Source of the DNA: Ichthyophthirius multifiliis | Lineage: Eukaryota > Ciliophora > Oligohymenophorea > Hymenostomatida | Assembly: GCF_000220395.1 (NCBI RefSeq) | Contig: NW_004086441.1 | Coordinates: 120,485-184,484 of the forward strand | DNA length: 64,000 nt | Reading direction: 5' to 3' | Shown: one piece after another, positions 38,374 through 51,513 of the stretch | Position numbering within the stretch: the first letter of the stretch is position 1 | Layout of the letters: each line of letters starts with the position of its first letter | Program-made: the position numbers and the translations under genes | Notes under the pieces: model-generated | Seen by the model: only the letters and a program-made list of their open reading frames with translations | Told to the model about the DNA's origin: nothing | Databases searched by the model: none

Positions 38374-39189
38374 ATGTAAAAAATAAGATTATTTTTAATA
38401 TGTTATACACTATATCACATTACTTAATCCACCTAACCAATTCAATAAGTAAAGCAAATATCAGTAAACGGTATTTAAATAAAGCCCAAATCATCCGAAT
38501 AAGATAGTGAGCTTTAATTTTACCAAAACGAGGAAAAAAATGTTAAATTATCCTTAAAATCAAATACAGGAATATTCACTATTTTCTATGCCCAAAATCC
38601 CATTTTCGAATAAGACGAAAACATCACATAAATCAAATCAAATTTAAAACTAGACTAACTAATAATAGAAGATTAATTAATATACCGTGATGATTAAAAA
38701 TAATGGAAATTATACTTATAGGACATAATTAATCCTATAGAAGAATTAAAAGGTTGGACTGATAATTCTTCATATATGTGCGATGGTATATATATGTTAG
38801 GAGGTTACAAAAATTTTGCAAAAGGAGAAGTAAAAAAAACATTTAATGATCTTCCTGAACATACTACCGTAAGAATTACAGCCTAATACCATTTTTTAGA
38901 TTAATGGCTTGGGGAGTCCGGATTTGTTAAAGTTAATTCACATTTATCAGATAGTAGTTTATTAGAATATGTTTGGGTGTAAAAATATGATCTTTCGAAA
39001 GTTAATTAGGAAAACTAAAGTAATTTATGTGGAAATTCTTTTCCTGAATATTAAATTGGGATAGTTGTAGAAGCTGTATTTCCACATAATAAAGATTTCC
39101 TGACTATAGCTGTTGGGTCTACTTTGGAAACTTAGGATCCATCCGAAGCTTCTTTTGGGTTTTCTAATTTATAAATATATTTGATGTGA
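38374..39189 (+). CDS. Secreted/surface protein, 271 aa, single exon
   Basis: ATG 38374 to TGA 39189, 272 codons without intron, using TAA/TAG as Gln. The N-terminus MQKIRLFLICYTLYHITQS is a short signal peptide (basic end, hydrophobic core, small residues before the likely cleavage). The mature part has few Cys and several aromatic blocks: ELKGWTDNSSYMCDGIYMLG, KTFNDLPEHTTVRITAQYHF, LDQWLGESGFVKVN, then SEASFGFSNLQIYLM at the C-terminus. The W..LGGY..F pattern, the KTF-LP-H-VRI block and the GFSNLQIYL ending suggest a beta-sandwich domain of a kind I associate with ciliate secreted proteins; this is recollection, not a database result. Function not assigned. Confidence 0.75.
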
Positions 39190-40386
39190 AATTTTTTATA
39201 TTTTTTGATGTTTTATATAAGGATAATTATATTATTATTTTTTTTGAAAAAAAAAAAAAAAAGTAGATTTATTTTTTATAATGACATAATAATAAAAAAA
39301 AATATGTATTTTTATTAATTATATAATATTATTTATATATTAAATAAAAAAATAAAAATATTAGTCATTATTAAATCAAATATTTTTATTAAAAAAAAAA
39401 GCAATTTTTTTTTTTATAACAAAAAAACAAAAAAATTAATTTTTTTTTTTATAACAAAAAAAATCTTTTTTTTTTTTTTTTTATAACAAAATAATTTTTT
39501 TTCTTTTTTTTTTTAAATAAAAATCTAAATTATATTTAAAATTTATAAGTTTATAAATGAAAACATAATCTTTATATTAATAAAGAAATAAAATAATTAA
39601 ATAAATTTTTATATACCTGAATATAATAAAAAGAAGAAATAAATAATAAAATATTGCTTTCAAAAAATACATAAAAAGATTACACTATATAAATATAAAA
39701 GTCATGATCTTTTTAAGAAAATCAAAAAAAGCAAATATCGTTCTATTTAAATATTTCAAAATAATATACTAATGAATATTTGAAAAAAAATAAAAATTTA
39801 ATGATTTAATGAAAATTTATAAGAATATTAAAATTTATTGAATTTTTTGCTAAAAATATATCTTTTAAAAAAATCTTTTTAAGTAAATATGGCTTTGTGT
39901 AATATTAATAGACAAGAATTAGTTTAAAATACATAAAAAAGCCTGAGTTTTTATAAAAATGATTTTCTACAAAGTCAAAAATGAAAATTTAATAAAAAAA
40001 TAAAATAAAACTAATATTTAAAAAAAAAAAAATTAATATAATTTATATAAGAGAAATAAAAAAATTCATATATAATTTTTTAAATAAAATTATATAATAT
40101 AGTAAAATTTATTTAAAAAAATAAAGAATATTAAATAAATTTATTTGAAAAACAAAAAAATCATAAAAAATTAGAAAATTTTCTTTAAATATGTTAAAGG
40201 AAAAAAATCTAAATTTAATAAATTTAGAAAAAAGAAAAATAATTCTATTTAAAATTAAATGATTAAAAGTTAAAAATCATATTAATTATATGAAACAAAA
40301 CTATAAAACTTTAAAAATAATCATATTTACGATAAAATTTAAAAGATATTTAATTAAAAAAAACTGAAAAAAAATATATTTTTTAA

Positions 40387-40426
<40 letters not shown>

Positions 40427-40624
40427 TTATATTATAAATTTCAAATATTTATAAAACTCTATAATTAGAATTTTCTCATTTATATTACCTCCTCTCTACA
40501 ATTCTCCTTTTGCAAACAAAATCATAAAAAGCCACAGATTCAATTCTATGGCATAAAATAAGGTAAAATGATTTTAAATATGTTCAAGAAATCCTAATTT
40601 TATAAAAAACAATACGAAGATATT
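39190..40624. other. Intergenic: poly-A/poly-T rich
   Basis: Homopolymer runs (for example 39247-39262, 39467-39481) and (TA)n at 40393-40420. The 40440-40620 part is less A/T-extreme and stays open on the minus strand, but no model is supported. Confidence 0.45.
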
Positions 40625-41370
40625 TCAAAAGTGATCGTGATAAGTATTTTTAATTAAATTGTAAACTAAATAATCATCAGTATCCATTTTATTTATAAAA
40701 ATATACTTATAAAAATGCATTTTTACTGACTAAACTTTTGAAAAACTCTATTTTTTTTTCCTTAATAATAACCTATTTGATTTATTTGATAGAACCAAGA
40801 GAAAATTATTTTTACAAAAATCCTAAATATAGTCTTTAAATTATATAAAAATTATGATTTTCTCCTTTTCAAATATTTATTTTAAGACTAAAATTTATAT
40901 GTGTAGTATTTTATTAATCTACATAAACTTGATTTAGTCTATTTCGAAATACAAATTAAAAAATGCCGAAAAAGGTGATTAAACTTTAGAATTTTTTTTC
41001 AAAAAAATATTTTTCGAAATTTGTATAAGTGTTGAAAAACTTTTAAAATTCAACAAAAGTCTTTTTTATGAAAAATGTAAATTTTTGAAGAAAAAAAAAA
41101 CAGAACTTTTGGAGTTCACATAGATACTTTTAAAAGAATTATATATATAGTATATTACCAAAACTAAATAGAGAAAAGGGAACTATATTCTCTTGAAATT
41201 TAATAATTCGTCAATCAATTGATTTTCATAATAGCACCTAGAGTCAATTAAAATAAAATTTTTGGATTTTTAGATAACTTTTTTGGCAATAAATGCCTTA
41301 CTTTTTAAAGAATAATGTAATATAATTAGATGCCATTATAAATGACATATCTTTAACTTTATTAAGATAA
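40625..41370 (-). CDS. Possible hypothetical protein exon (about 245 codons)
   Basis: A minus-strand frame free of TGA down to 40625. Segments such as KAFIAKKVIQKSKNFILIDS, ENQLIDELLNFKRI and NKMDTDDYLVYNLIKNTYHD look like real protein, and the 40500-41350 stretch is less A/T-extreme than true spacers. No start Met is secure, and the reading continues protein-like after the TGA (IKLGFLEHIQNHFTLFY), so a frame break or intron is possible. The plus strand also has a shorter open frame here (MPKKVIKLQNFF). Confidence 0.3.
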
Positions 41371-41440
41371 AAAAATTATAATAAAAATAAAGGTTTATAA
41401 CATATATATTTATATAAAAATAGAAAATTCTCATAATTCA

Positions 41441-42351
41441 TCATTAATAATTCTATACTTAAAAAAAAAAAAAAATTAAAAAAAAAATTATTTTTTTTTA
41501 CTAATTTTAAATTATTTCCTTTATTCCTTAAATAACTCTGGTGCAATACATGATTTTTCCAAAACCGAAATCTCGACAAAAGCTACACCTTATATCCCCC
41601 AATCCTCCCCAAACGAATTTTCCACAATCCAATATTCTAATCCCTTATACCAAATTCCCCATCCTATAACTTTAATAGCCTAAAGTCCTTTCATTAATTA
41701 TGAAGTACTCATTTGTTTAAAAACTCCATCTTTATAACTTAAAAAATCTTAAAAAACCTTCATTATGCAAACTACAGGTCCATTTTTAAAAATTTCTTTT
41801 TTAATATTTAAAATTCCATTTAATTGACATTATCCGTTTATTTTGAACCTTTTACATTTCTATACCTAATCACATTACCCTAAACATTCCTTATATATAA
41901 ACCCTTCTTTTTACCCCATATTAAATATATCACTTACTGCACCTCCTTTACAGTATTTATCTCTTCCACATCCGGTGTATTCTTAATAACTTAAATCTTA
42001 TTTCTAGAAAGTTTATTTACATTAACGATCTTCGATAGTCGAAAAAGCAGAATATATATAAGCAAAACTACACCTAGAAGTCCTTAGTTGTATCACTTGT
42101 TTTACACATTGAGGAAATTCAGTACGGAAATCATAATATTCGGGTATTTTAAGTTATTAGTTTGAAGATTCACATTATTGGATTTCTTATTAGTTTTTAT
42201 TAAAAAGTTAATTATTAAATAAATACTGGAGAATATCCATTCTTGAGGAAAAAAAATCGGTTATTTAAACTGAAAATGTTACTTCTTCATCTATGTTTTA
42301 AAAATGTGATTTTTGTATAAATATTATTAATAATAGATGAATTTTATTCAT
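41441..42351 (-). CDS. Papain-family (C1A, cathepsin-like) protein, probably catalytically dead
   Basis: Exon 1 41502-42351, a 44-bp poly-A/poly-T intron (41458-41501), then a 17-nt exon ending in TGA at 41441; 289 codons with closed phase. Signal peptide MNKIHLLLIIFIQ. Propeptide remnant, then the mature start PEYYDFRTEFPQCVKQV. The active-site block reads QLRTSRCSFAYIYSAFS: the oxyanion Gln and the Cys six residues later are kept, but the usual Trp after Cys is Ser. Later motifs are GCGRDKYCKGGAVSDIF, GPVVCIMKVFQDFLSYKDGV and ENSFGEDWG (catalytic Asn kept). At the catalytic His position the protein reads LQAIKVIGWG, with Gln encoded by TAG instead of His. It is therefore likely a secreted or lysosomal pseudoprotease, or an active copy carrying a sequence error. 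Confidence 0.8.
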
Positions 42352-42498
42352 TTTTTATTTATAAACTTAAATTCTTAAATAACGAAAAAAAAAGATATTT
42401 TTTTTTAATTAATTGAAAAAATCAATAGTTTTTATTTCTTTATATATATAATTTAAAGAATAAAAAAAAAAAAGAAATTTTTTAAAAAAAAAAAAAAA

Positions 42499-42534
<36 letters not shown>

Positions 42535-42608
42535 ACAAGAAAATATATCTAGATTAAATATATATATATATATAATTATTTTTTTGCTAAAAAAAATTAA
42601 TATAAAAA

Positions 42609-43978
42609 ATGTTCATAAATACATCATTAATAAGAAAATTAAATACCGCCTTAATATATTGTTAATAAGGTCAAACAAACAAGCAAGGAGAAGAAATGCT
42701 CCTAGAATTAAAAGAGACTTAATCTTATCCTAATTTATTATTTAATGCAATATCTAATACCCAAAATACACCAGAAACTCGTTTATTAGCATCTATTTAA
42801 TATTATTATTGGACAAAAGAATATATAAATTTAGACGAATATATAAAAAGAAACTACTAGGAATAAATATATGAAATAAAATATAATATGATTGATATAT
42901 ATATAAATATATAAGAACCTAAAATATAGAAATATTTAAAAAAATCTATCGTATTATTATTATTATCATAAGTAGAAGAAAAATATGATTTTTTTTAAGA
43001 TTTTCCTATTTAATAAATTGAAAATAATTCCGAAAAAATCATATCTTTAATTTTAAGTATTTCAAAAAAAGGTCTATTTATGGAAGAAGATTAAATATAT
43101 GTTTTTTCTCAAAAAATATAAGAAAAATTAATAATTGTTATTTAAGAAAATCTCTTAAAATTAGAAAATATAAAAATAATTAAAAAAATACTCGAAATAT
43201 TCCAAATAATACATTTTTCTCAAAAAAAAATAGTAAATGTATAAATTACAACTCTTTTAGAATCTTGGATTTGTATTTTTTTATAAATTATGTAATTAAA
43301 TAATACTTAAAGTATTTAAATTTTACAAATTAAAGGAGAATGTCTAAAATCAATTAATATATATAATAAAAGCGATTATTTAAGGGGTAAATTCTCTATT
43401 CTAATTTAAAATTTCGCGTAGGAAATATGGAGTTTTACTATATAATCAATTAAAAATAATAATAATTGCTAAAAAAATTAACTTAAATCTATTTTATCAC
43501 TAAAAAATTTCAAGAACTTAGTCGAATGGCCTGATTTAGAACCATTTTTTATCTAAAATTTAAATGAAATAATACAATAAGTAATAATTACTAATTTTAC
43601 TTCAGTTCTTTTTAATGAAATATGGTTTATAGAAGAAAATAAATTCAAAATCTTCAACGAAAATTTTTAAGGCAATAAAAAAAACTCGAAAAAAATTCTT
43701 ATTTTTGATTTAATTTATGAAATTACAATAAAATTCCAAGAACAAATTTGGAAAGAAATTTAAATATTTACATTAAATCTTTAATAAATAAAAATAAATA
43801 CAAATAACGCTTTTTAATCTCTACAAGATTAAAATGAAATAATTTTAATTAATATAATAATTTAATTTTTAAAGATATAATAATAAATATAATAAAATAC
43901 ATAATAACATAGAGAATTTATTAAAAAATTTTATTAAAATATTATAATTCCTAATATTTTATAAGTTATTAAATATAA

Positions 43979-44016
<38 letters not shown>

Positions 44017-45620
44017 ATTTATATTTATATATTGTTTATTTATTTTAAATAAAAAGGTAAATAATAATATATAGTTACTATAAGAAAAAATAATTGTTTT
44101 AAAATTTATTTATTATATTAAATATATAATTACTTTTAAAGATGTTTTTACAATATAAGAAATTGAATAATTTTTAATTTTTATTTGTTCCTTATTTAAT
44201 TGTTAATATAAATGTTTGTCTTCTTTTTCTTTTATTTGTTTAAGCAATTTTCTTTAAATTAAACAAGAAGACGTTCTTACTTAGTTATTTTATGAAAAAA
44301 GTGAATATTTATTATAATAAGTTTATCTTTATTTATAAAACTCTGAAAATATTAATTTAAATATGATAGAATTTTTAAATATGCTTTTTACTTATTTAGA
44401 TATAAATAATATTACAAATTATCATAATTTACTTTTCGGAATTTTTGAGAAAATAATTTCTAATATAATCAAAAAAAATAAACATAATAATATAAAAATT
44501 TAAATATTTTTATAGTCATTAGATTAAATAATTTATTTTTTAAGCAAAATTAATAATTACAATTATATTAATTAATTTTAAATATAAATAATTCAATAAC
44601 TAAACTATATTCTGGAAAATTAAGCGCACAAATTATATATAATTCCTTTAAAAATTTACATTTAAATAGTCTAATAATAAGGATATATTTAAGAATAATT
44701 AATATATTAGAATCTTTTTTCTTATTTTCTCGATATTTAAAATTGGGAAAATTAACAAAATTAATATAATTATTTTATAGAATTTATTTCTTTATACATA
44801 TATAAAAATTAAAAGCTATTATTTGATAAATAAGAATACATATTTAAACTATTTTAAGAAGTAAATATATATATTTTATATTATTTTATATTTTTTAATA
44901 AAAAAGCTATTTAATATAAAATAATAACATTTTTTCTTTGAATTAATCTATGCATTTATTAATTTATTTGACATTAATTAAATGAAAAATATGTAACTTT
45001 TAAATTTTGTAATAGGCATAATTTTAAATAAATACTAAGAACTTTCTAAATAAAAAAACTTTGAAATTTCTTCTAAATGTAAAGGAGGAGCTAAACCAAT
45101 TTTTATAAAGAAATTTATTGTTTTTTTATGTTATTTAATAATAAAATTTTCTGGATTATAAGTTTTATAAGAATTAGATTTTTTTAGTTAAAATCTATTA
45201 ATTGAAATTATTCTAAATGAACTTTCCCTTATTTAAAGTATTTCAAACGAAAATGAAAAAAAAATTGTATTTGTTGGAATTTGTGAATTAATATTTAATA
45301 ACACATAGTTATTTAAATAAAATGAATTTTAATAAATATTAAATGCAATATTTTCTAATATTGAAATTAAAAAAACCTATGGTATAACTTTTGAATACAA
45401 AAAAAACTTAAATAATGAAATTTTAGAACATAAATATTTATAAATTCCTTAAATTAAAGATTTAGATATTTTTCTTCTTTAATAAATATAATCTTTCTGT
45501 TTAAAAATTTAAGATAAATAGTAGAACTTTGATATTTTGTAAATTATAAACAAACAAAACTAAGTAAATTATATATTAATATTGATATTATTTAAAAACT
45601 AAATATATAGGTAACTATGA
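42609..45620 (+). CDS. CSE1: Exportin-2 (CSE1/CAS) homologue, 951 aa
   Basis: Three exons (42609-43964, 44075-44860, 44907-45620) total 2856 nt; all junctions are phase 0 and the introns are 110 bp (rich in (TA)n) and 46 bp. Length matches CSE1L (about 970 aa). The N-terminal HEAT repeats carry the importin-beta N region (NLLFNAISNTQNTPETRLLA; IYEIKYNMIDIYINIQEPKI). The middle fits the CSE1 order: SVLFNEIWFIEEN, EFIKKFYQNIIIPNILQ, VLKFIYYIKYIITFKDV. Near the C-terminus, NENEKKIVFVGICELIFN matches the CSE1 segment before its last repeats. Known role: recycles importin-alpha to the cytoplasm with RanGTP. The family assignment rests on ordered similarity across the protein; another importin-beta member is the alternative. 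Codon-poor, Gln encoded mainly by TAA. Confidence 0.75.
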
Positions 45621-45986
45621 ATAAAATAATATAAAAATACTAAAATTAAGAATTAAAATGATAATAAGAATATTTATAAACTTTTATTTTATTTACTTAT
45701 TTTATAAAAATATATAATTAAAAATAAAATATTCGACATTATTAAAAAAAATTATAAATCTATCTCTCTTAAATATAAAATAATCTATTAAATAAAAATA
45801 AAATTAAAGTAAATTATAATATAAATAAAAATAATCTTATTTTAATCTGTAAACACGTTTTTATTTATAAAAATATCACTTATTTTAAAATAAAAAAATA
45901 AATATCTATTTATAAAAATTAAATTTATAAATAAATAATAAAATAATAATTTATTTTTAATAAAAAAAAAAAAAAAAAAATCAACA
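45621..45986. other. Short intergenic spacer
   Basis: A/T-rich spacer between two plus-strand genes (CSE1-like, then Sec13). Poly-A at 45962-45980 lies just before the Sec13 start. Confidence 0.5.
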
Positions 45987-46855
45987 ATGAAGCTATATAA
46001 ACAAGTATAAATATAACCATAAATAATTAAAATTATATAAAAAATATAGTCATCATCTTAAGTTGGTGAATAATAAGTGTAATAAAGTATATTAGCAAAT
46101 CATGAAGGAATGATTGTAAGCAAAAAATAAAAATAAAATAAATAAATAAAAAAAAGCACGACATTTAATATGATTATTATGGAAAATAATTAGCTACATG
46201 TTCTGCCGATGGATTTATTCATATATTTGACATATAAAATATAAAAGATAATAATAAAAAAGTAGTTGGCAATTAAAAAATGTAATTAAAAAAATAAATA
46301 AAAAAATATGTTAAATTAAATCATATAAAAGACATTAAGGACCTATTTGGAAAATAAATTGGGCTCACCCTCATTTTGGCAATATATTAGCATCATGTTC
46401 ATATGATAAGAGCGTATATTATATAATCAAAATAATAAAAGTAAATAAATAAAAAAAGGTTGCAATCCATAAAGAAAGATAAACATAGAATTAACCAAAA
46501 GTATGGGAAACAGTATGGAAAAGAGAATATGAAGGGTCAATAAATTATTTATAATTCTCACCTTATGAATGCGGTTTTAACTTAGCTTGTGGATCATCAG
46601 GTATATAATATTTATTTTAATTTAATTTACAAAAACATAAATATAAACATAAATAAAATTTTTAAATAAATTACTTTTTTTTTTTTTTTCTTATTAAACA
46701 GTATTTTTTAAATAAAATTAGCTGGAAAAGTATACATAATAACATTAAGACAATAAGATGGATAATTATAAGATTTTTAGTTTTAAGCTCATGAAGTAGG
46801 TATAAATTGTTTATGTTGGGAACCTTATAAACCTGATGAAAATTTAACAGTAAAT

Positions 46856-46921
<66 letters not shown>

Positions 46922-47536
46922 TATATTGTTATTAATTAATAAAGTTTGATTTAGTAGAAAGATAAATTAATAATTTAACAAAATTAATAACCGGAAGTGT
47001 CGATAAAAGTTTAAAAATTTGGAGTTTACATATATAAAACGGATAATTATAATAAAATTTAATTTACGAAATTAAAGGAATACATGGGGATTGGATTAGA
47101 GATATTGCCTGGTCTCCTGATTCTTCTAATTAATATGATATAATAGCTAGTTGTTCAGAAGTATATAACATTTTCATTTTTACTGTATTAATATTTAAAA
47201 TTAAAAAATATAAGGATTCTATTGTCATTATTTCTAAACTTTAATGGGATTAAAATAATAGATAATATGTTAATATTGAAAATAGAATTATTGATTTTGT
47301 GAAATTCGATGGGCCAACATGGAGATTAAATTGGAATTTTGATGGTAGTATGCTATCTATATCTACTGCTATTTAAAATAATAATAATTAATTAGTTGTT
47401 ATTTAGGTAAATTTATATATATTATTGGACTTATTTTATTTATATATTTAATTATTTATTTATTTTATTTTATTAGTAAGTAGAAGATGATGATTGGGTT
47501 TAAGTATTTGGAGAAAATGAATTAGAGAATAATTGA
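45987..47536 (+). CDS. SEC13: Sec13, COPII coat / nuclear pore WD40 protein
   Basis: ATG 45987, first exon only 18 nt (MKLYKQ), second exon 46050-46115, third from 46157; several more short exons to TGA 47534-47536. WD40 blades appear in order: [27 protein letters not shown], then [26 protein letters not shown] with [26 protein letters not shown] with [52 protein letters not shown] with IIASCSED; and [17 protein letters not shown]. The C-terminal [15 protein letters not shown] matches the Sec13 end. A six-bladed open propeller pairing with Sec31 in ER exit vesicles and with Nup partners is the known family role. The exon borders read are phase-consistent, with 35-60 bp introns apart from one of about 125 bp and two (TA)n- or poly-T-expanded ones. 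Confidence 0.92.
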
Positions 47537-48289
47537 TTTATATATATAAATTATTATTATTATTTTAAAATAAAATAATTAAAAAAAAAAAATATTTATT
47601 TTTATCAAAAAATTAAAATATGAATTTTTTTTTTTTTATTATTTTTAAAAAAAAATATATAAATAAAAATTTGATAAAAACTTTTTTTTGTTAATAAAAT
47701 TTTTTTTAAATAAAAATTAAAATAAGTAAAGTATGAAATATATTTTTAAAATATAAAAAATATAATTATATATATTTATAATAATTCTTTTGAATATATT
47801 AAATTAAATACTACAAAAAATATATCTATATTGGATATTTTTTATTTATTTTTCTGATTTTTTATAAAAGAAAATTAATAAAATAATAAAATATATAAAG
47901 AAAATAATGAATTTTTTCGTATATTTTTAAGAGATCGTGATTTTGTTATATATATAAATATATATAAATATGTATAAATATTATATAAATATATATATAA
48001 TTTATAAATATATATTACTTTAATTAATATTCTTTTTATTATTGAATTTTTTTAAAAACAAAATGATAAAAAAAAGACTCTAGAATAAAACAAATTATTT
48101 ATTTAATTTAATTATATAATAAAAATACAAAAAAATAAATAAAACAAACTGAATAGGTAATATATATGTAAATATATATATTTATATAAATATATTTATA
48201 TATATATATATATATTTATATATTTGCATATATAAATAATATATAAAATACGAATGCATATTATTTTTATATTATTTTTAAATAAAAAA
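47537..48289. other. Intergenic convergent gap
   Basis: Lies between the 3' ends of Sec13 (plus) and the Kelch-like gene (minus). Poly-A/poly-T and (TA)n only; probably transcript ends. Confidence 0.5.
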
Positions 48290-51200
48290 TCATTAAATAT
48301 TATCAAATGAAAATGAAGAATAAGAAAATCCATTTTCGCTGTAATTTTAAACATAGAGAGTATTCGAATATATCAGATTTCTTATAATTTTATCTTCCTT
48401 TTTTATTTCAGCATTAAATCCATCTATATTATCAACAACAAATGTATTTTAATTGAATAAAAAGCTTATTTTTTTGCACAAAAGGTAATCTTTTATTTTT
48501 TTTTTTCTCAAAAATGCAAAAACTTCATTTTCTTTTTAACCTGGCAAAAATACGATTTCCATAAATCTATCAAAAGCTTAAAAATTATCAAAAGTGATCC
48601 AAATGTTATTATTTTTATCGAAAATCTATACAATATAGCATTCAAAAGATTCTTCATTTTCTTTATTTTCCTTCCATATTTTTCCAAAATAGTAAATATA
48701 ATTTCCTTACTAAAAAATTTAAACAGAATCGCTTTCCAAATAAGTACAAGAAGGCATCTCAACTCCTTTTTTATCTTTTAAATTGATTTTTTCGCAAACT
48801 TAAAGTTTTCCAAAAAGCGGGTTTTTGTTAATTTAATGCCCATTAATTAAATAAATGAACTCATCATCACACACAATATATCTATTAATATAATCTTTAT
48901 ATATAAACTGTAAATTTTCCAAAACCTAAAATTAGAATTTGCTTACGTTTTTAGCCGAAACCCTCAACTTAAAAATAAAGATTTTCAAAAAAAATTATTA
49001 AAAAAAATCATCTTATTAAACTAAAGAAATTTCCTTAAATTCCTCTTCTGATATACTTTTATAAAAATACTAAAACTGGCAATCTGCATTTATTTTCCAA
49101 TATAAAAAAGGTAATTTATTTGTTAATATTATTTAATTAAAATCTTCATCTAAAAATGTCATATGGATGCTTTTTCCTTTGTTTATTAATTATATGCATT
49201 GTTAATTTTATTAGTTATTATTATTATTCTATTGAAGTTCAATTATGTTTATTAGTTTTGTAGTTTATTAGGTTATTAGTTTATATAAAGGAAAAGCTAA
49301 TCCTTCTTCTTTTATTATTTTATGCATTGTATTAAATTAAGTGTATTCTTTTGTATATTGGTAGTTTTATTTTCTATTTATTTCTTAAGTTTATTATTAT
49401 TAGAATTAATAATCTTATTATTATTACTATTTTATTAGTTACCATTATTAAAATTATTATATTTAAGAAGGTTCTTATTACTATTATTATATTTATTATT
49501 CTTAAATTTATGATTATTATTATTATATTTATGATTGTTATGAGATTTACATTTATGACTATTATTATAATTGTATTTATGATTACTATTTTTTAATATT
49601 TGTATCTAATTTACTCTAAGAACTTTAGAAATTGGCTATTTAAGTTAAAAAAAAAGTATTAGAATTCCTAAAATCCGCCAATTTTAATGATTATTATTGC
49701 TCGTCTTCTAAAAGTATTCTATATTTTAAATTTTCGAACGTACAATTTTTTTTTTCTTCAATATTTTATTTTTTCTATCCAAAAAACTCTATTGGATTAA
49801 CTTAAATAACCAATAATTTTTCCAAAATCTATTCAATTCCTGCATTTTGCTTCCCTTATAAAGCAATATTAAAAAATCCACTCTATTCATTTAAAAGAAC
49901 ATTAACATTTTAGGAAAAAAAATGCACTTTAATATTATTCAAAAGAAAAATTTTCTAAAGGCATTTTTTTTAGGCCTAATCATTCTCCATTTATAAAATC
50001 TTCTCAATATCTTTTACCTAAATCTCGAAAATATCCACAATCTTAAAACTTTTCAAACAGAATTTTTACAAAAAAACACTTTTACTTGAGCCTTTTACAT
50101 ATTATCTAGAATATTCACCGCCTAATAAATACACAAAGTAGTCTTCTTTTGAAATTTATAAAATACATGATCCAAATAAAGGCCTATATATTTTAGAATT
50201 TCCCTAATCTTTAGAATATACATTAACTGGTTTAGATAAAAGAATATCAGAAAAATCCTAATTTAAAATACTTATTTATTCGATAATATTATATATAAAT
50301 CCGTTAGTCGAAATCCCACCAAAAATATAGATTTTTTCGTTTTCTGTAAAAAAAGATATAGAAGAGCACCCTGTTCTTGGAATAGTGGGTATTTTTATAC
50401 TTTTAATAAAAAAAGACTGATTATTCTTCTAATAAAAGGAAAATCTAGATACAACAAAAATTAAATCAGAAAAAGAAGAAGTTTAGTCTTTTTCAAGTAA
50501 AACTTCTCCATAAATTTTAAACAAAAATTTTTCCGAAAAACATAATGAACTATTAAAAAATTAGTTTTTTTTGAAAAAAATCTCATCTTCTTATTTCTCG
50601 AATTACATTTGAATACACTAGAATAAATTATCGTTTTTTTAAACCAAAATAAAGTTCTCGAAAGACTATTTTCTCCTTACATTGAAAAAATAAATTATAA
50701 TCTTTTATTTATCCATAGTATAATCTACTATATATTAACTTTTCTCAGTATAATAAAACATTATTTAAGAATTCTCAATATTTAAAAAAACCTTTCTGTT
50801 CTTTCTTATATCGAAAATCCAATTATATAAAAGGGCTTATGTATATCTTTTAAGCATTATTTTTTTTTATAATTCTTCGTCTACTTTACTATCTTCTTTA
50901 TTTTCTTCTTCTAATGGAATATCATCAATCATATTATTTTAAAAACAAATACTCTTTACAGAATTATGACGTTCATTATTAACTAAATTTATAAAATTAT
51001 GGATACTTCTTGCTTATTTAATATGAAGAAAATGCTTGAAAATTTAATTATTTTTGCATAACTATTATTCGATTTTCTCAATAAAACTAAAGTTTTAAAT
51101 ATTATTAATTTTAATCGATTTTTTTAATTTCTTTAAATAATTTATAACCTCTTATAGACCAAATATAACGGCATAAAAATCCTCCTAAATTTTTTTATAT

Positions 51201-51481
51201 AAGCTTTCTTGTGAAAAAGTATCACCCTAAATTTCAATATTACGACAGGGAACAACATAAATAAAATGATGATTACATATTTAAGCTAAATTTTAGCAAA
51301 AAAAACCTAAAATATCTGCCTTTATTTCATTTAAACTTAAAGAAAAATCATAAGAAAAAATAATTAATTAAGGTTTCAAAAAACGCATTATTTTACAAAT
51401 ATTTTAAAATAAAAATAAATAATCATTCATACTATTGCCTTATTCAATATCTATTTCTATTAAATTTTTATTTGTATATTA

Positions 51482-51513
<32 letters not shown>

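Noticed and set aside
40600-40640. In-frame TGA (HDHF, stop, NIFVLFFIKLGF) as a selenocysteine codon
   Set aside because: No SECIS-like hairpin seen and no selenoprotein motif around it; a frame break, intron or gene end is simpler.
49351-49596. Ile/Phe-rich plus-strand ORF
   Set aside because: Antisense of the Gln/Ser insert of the Kelch-like gene.
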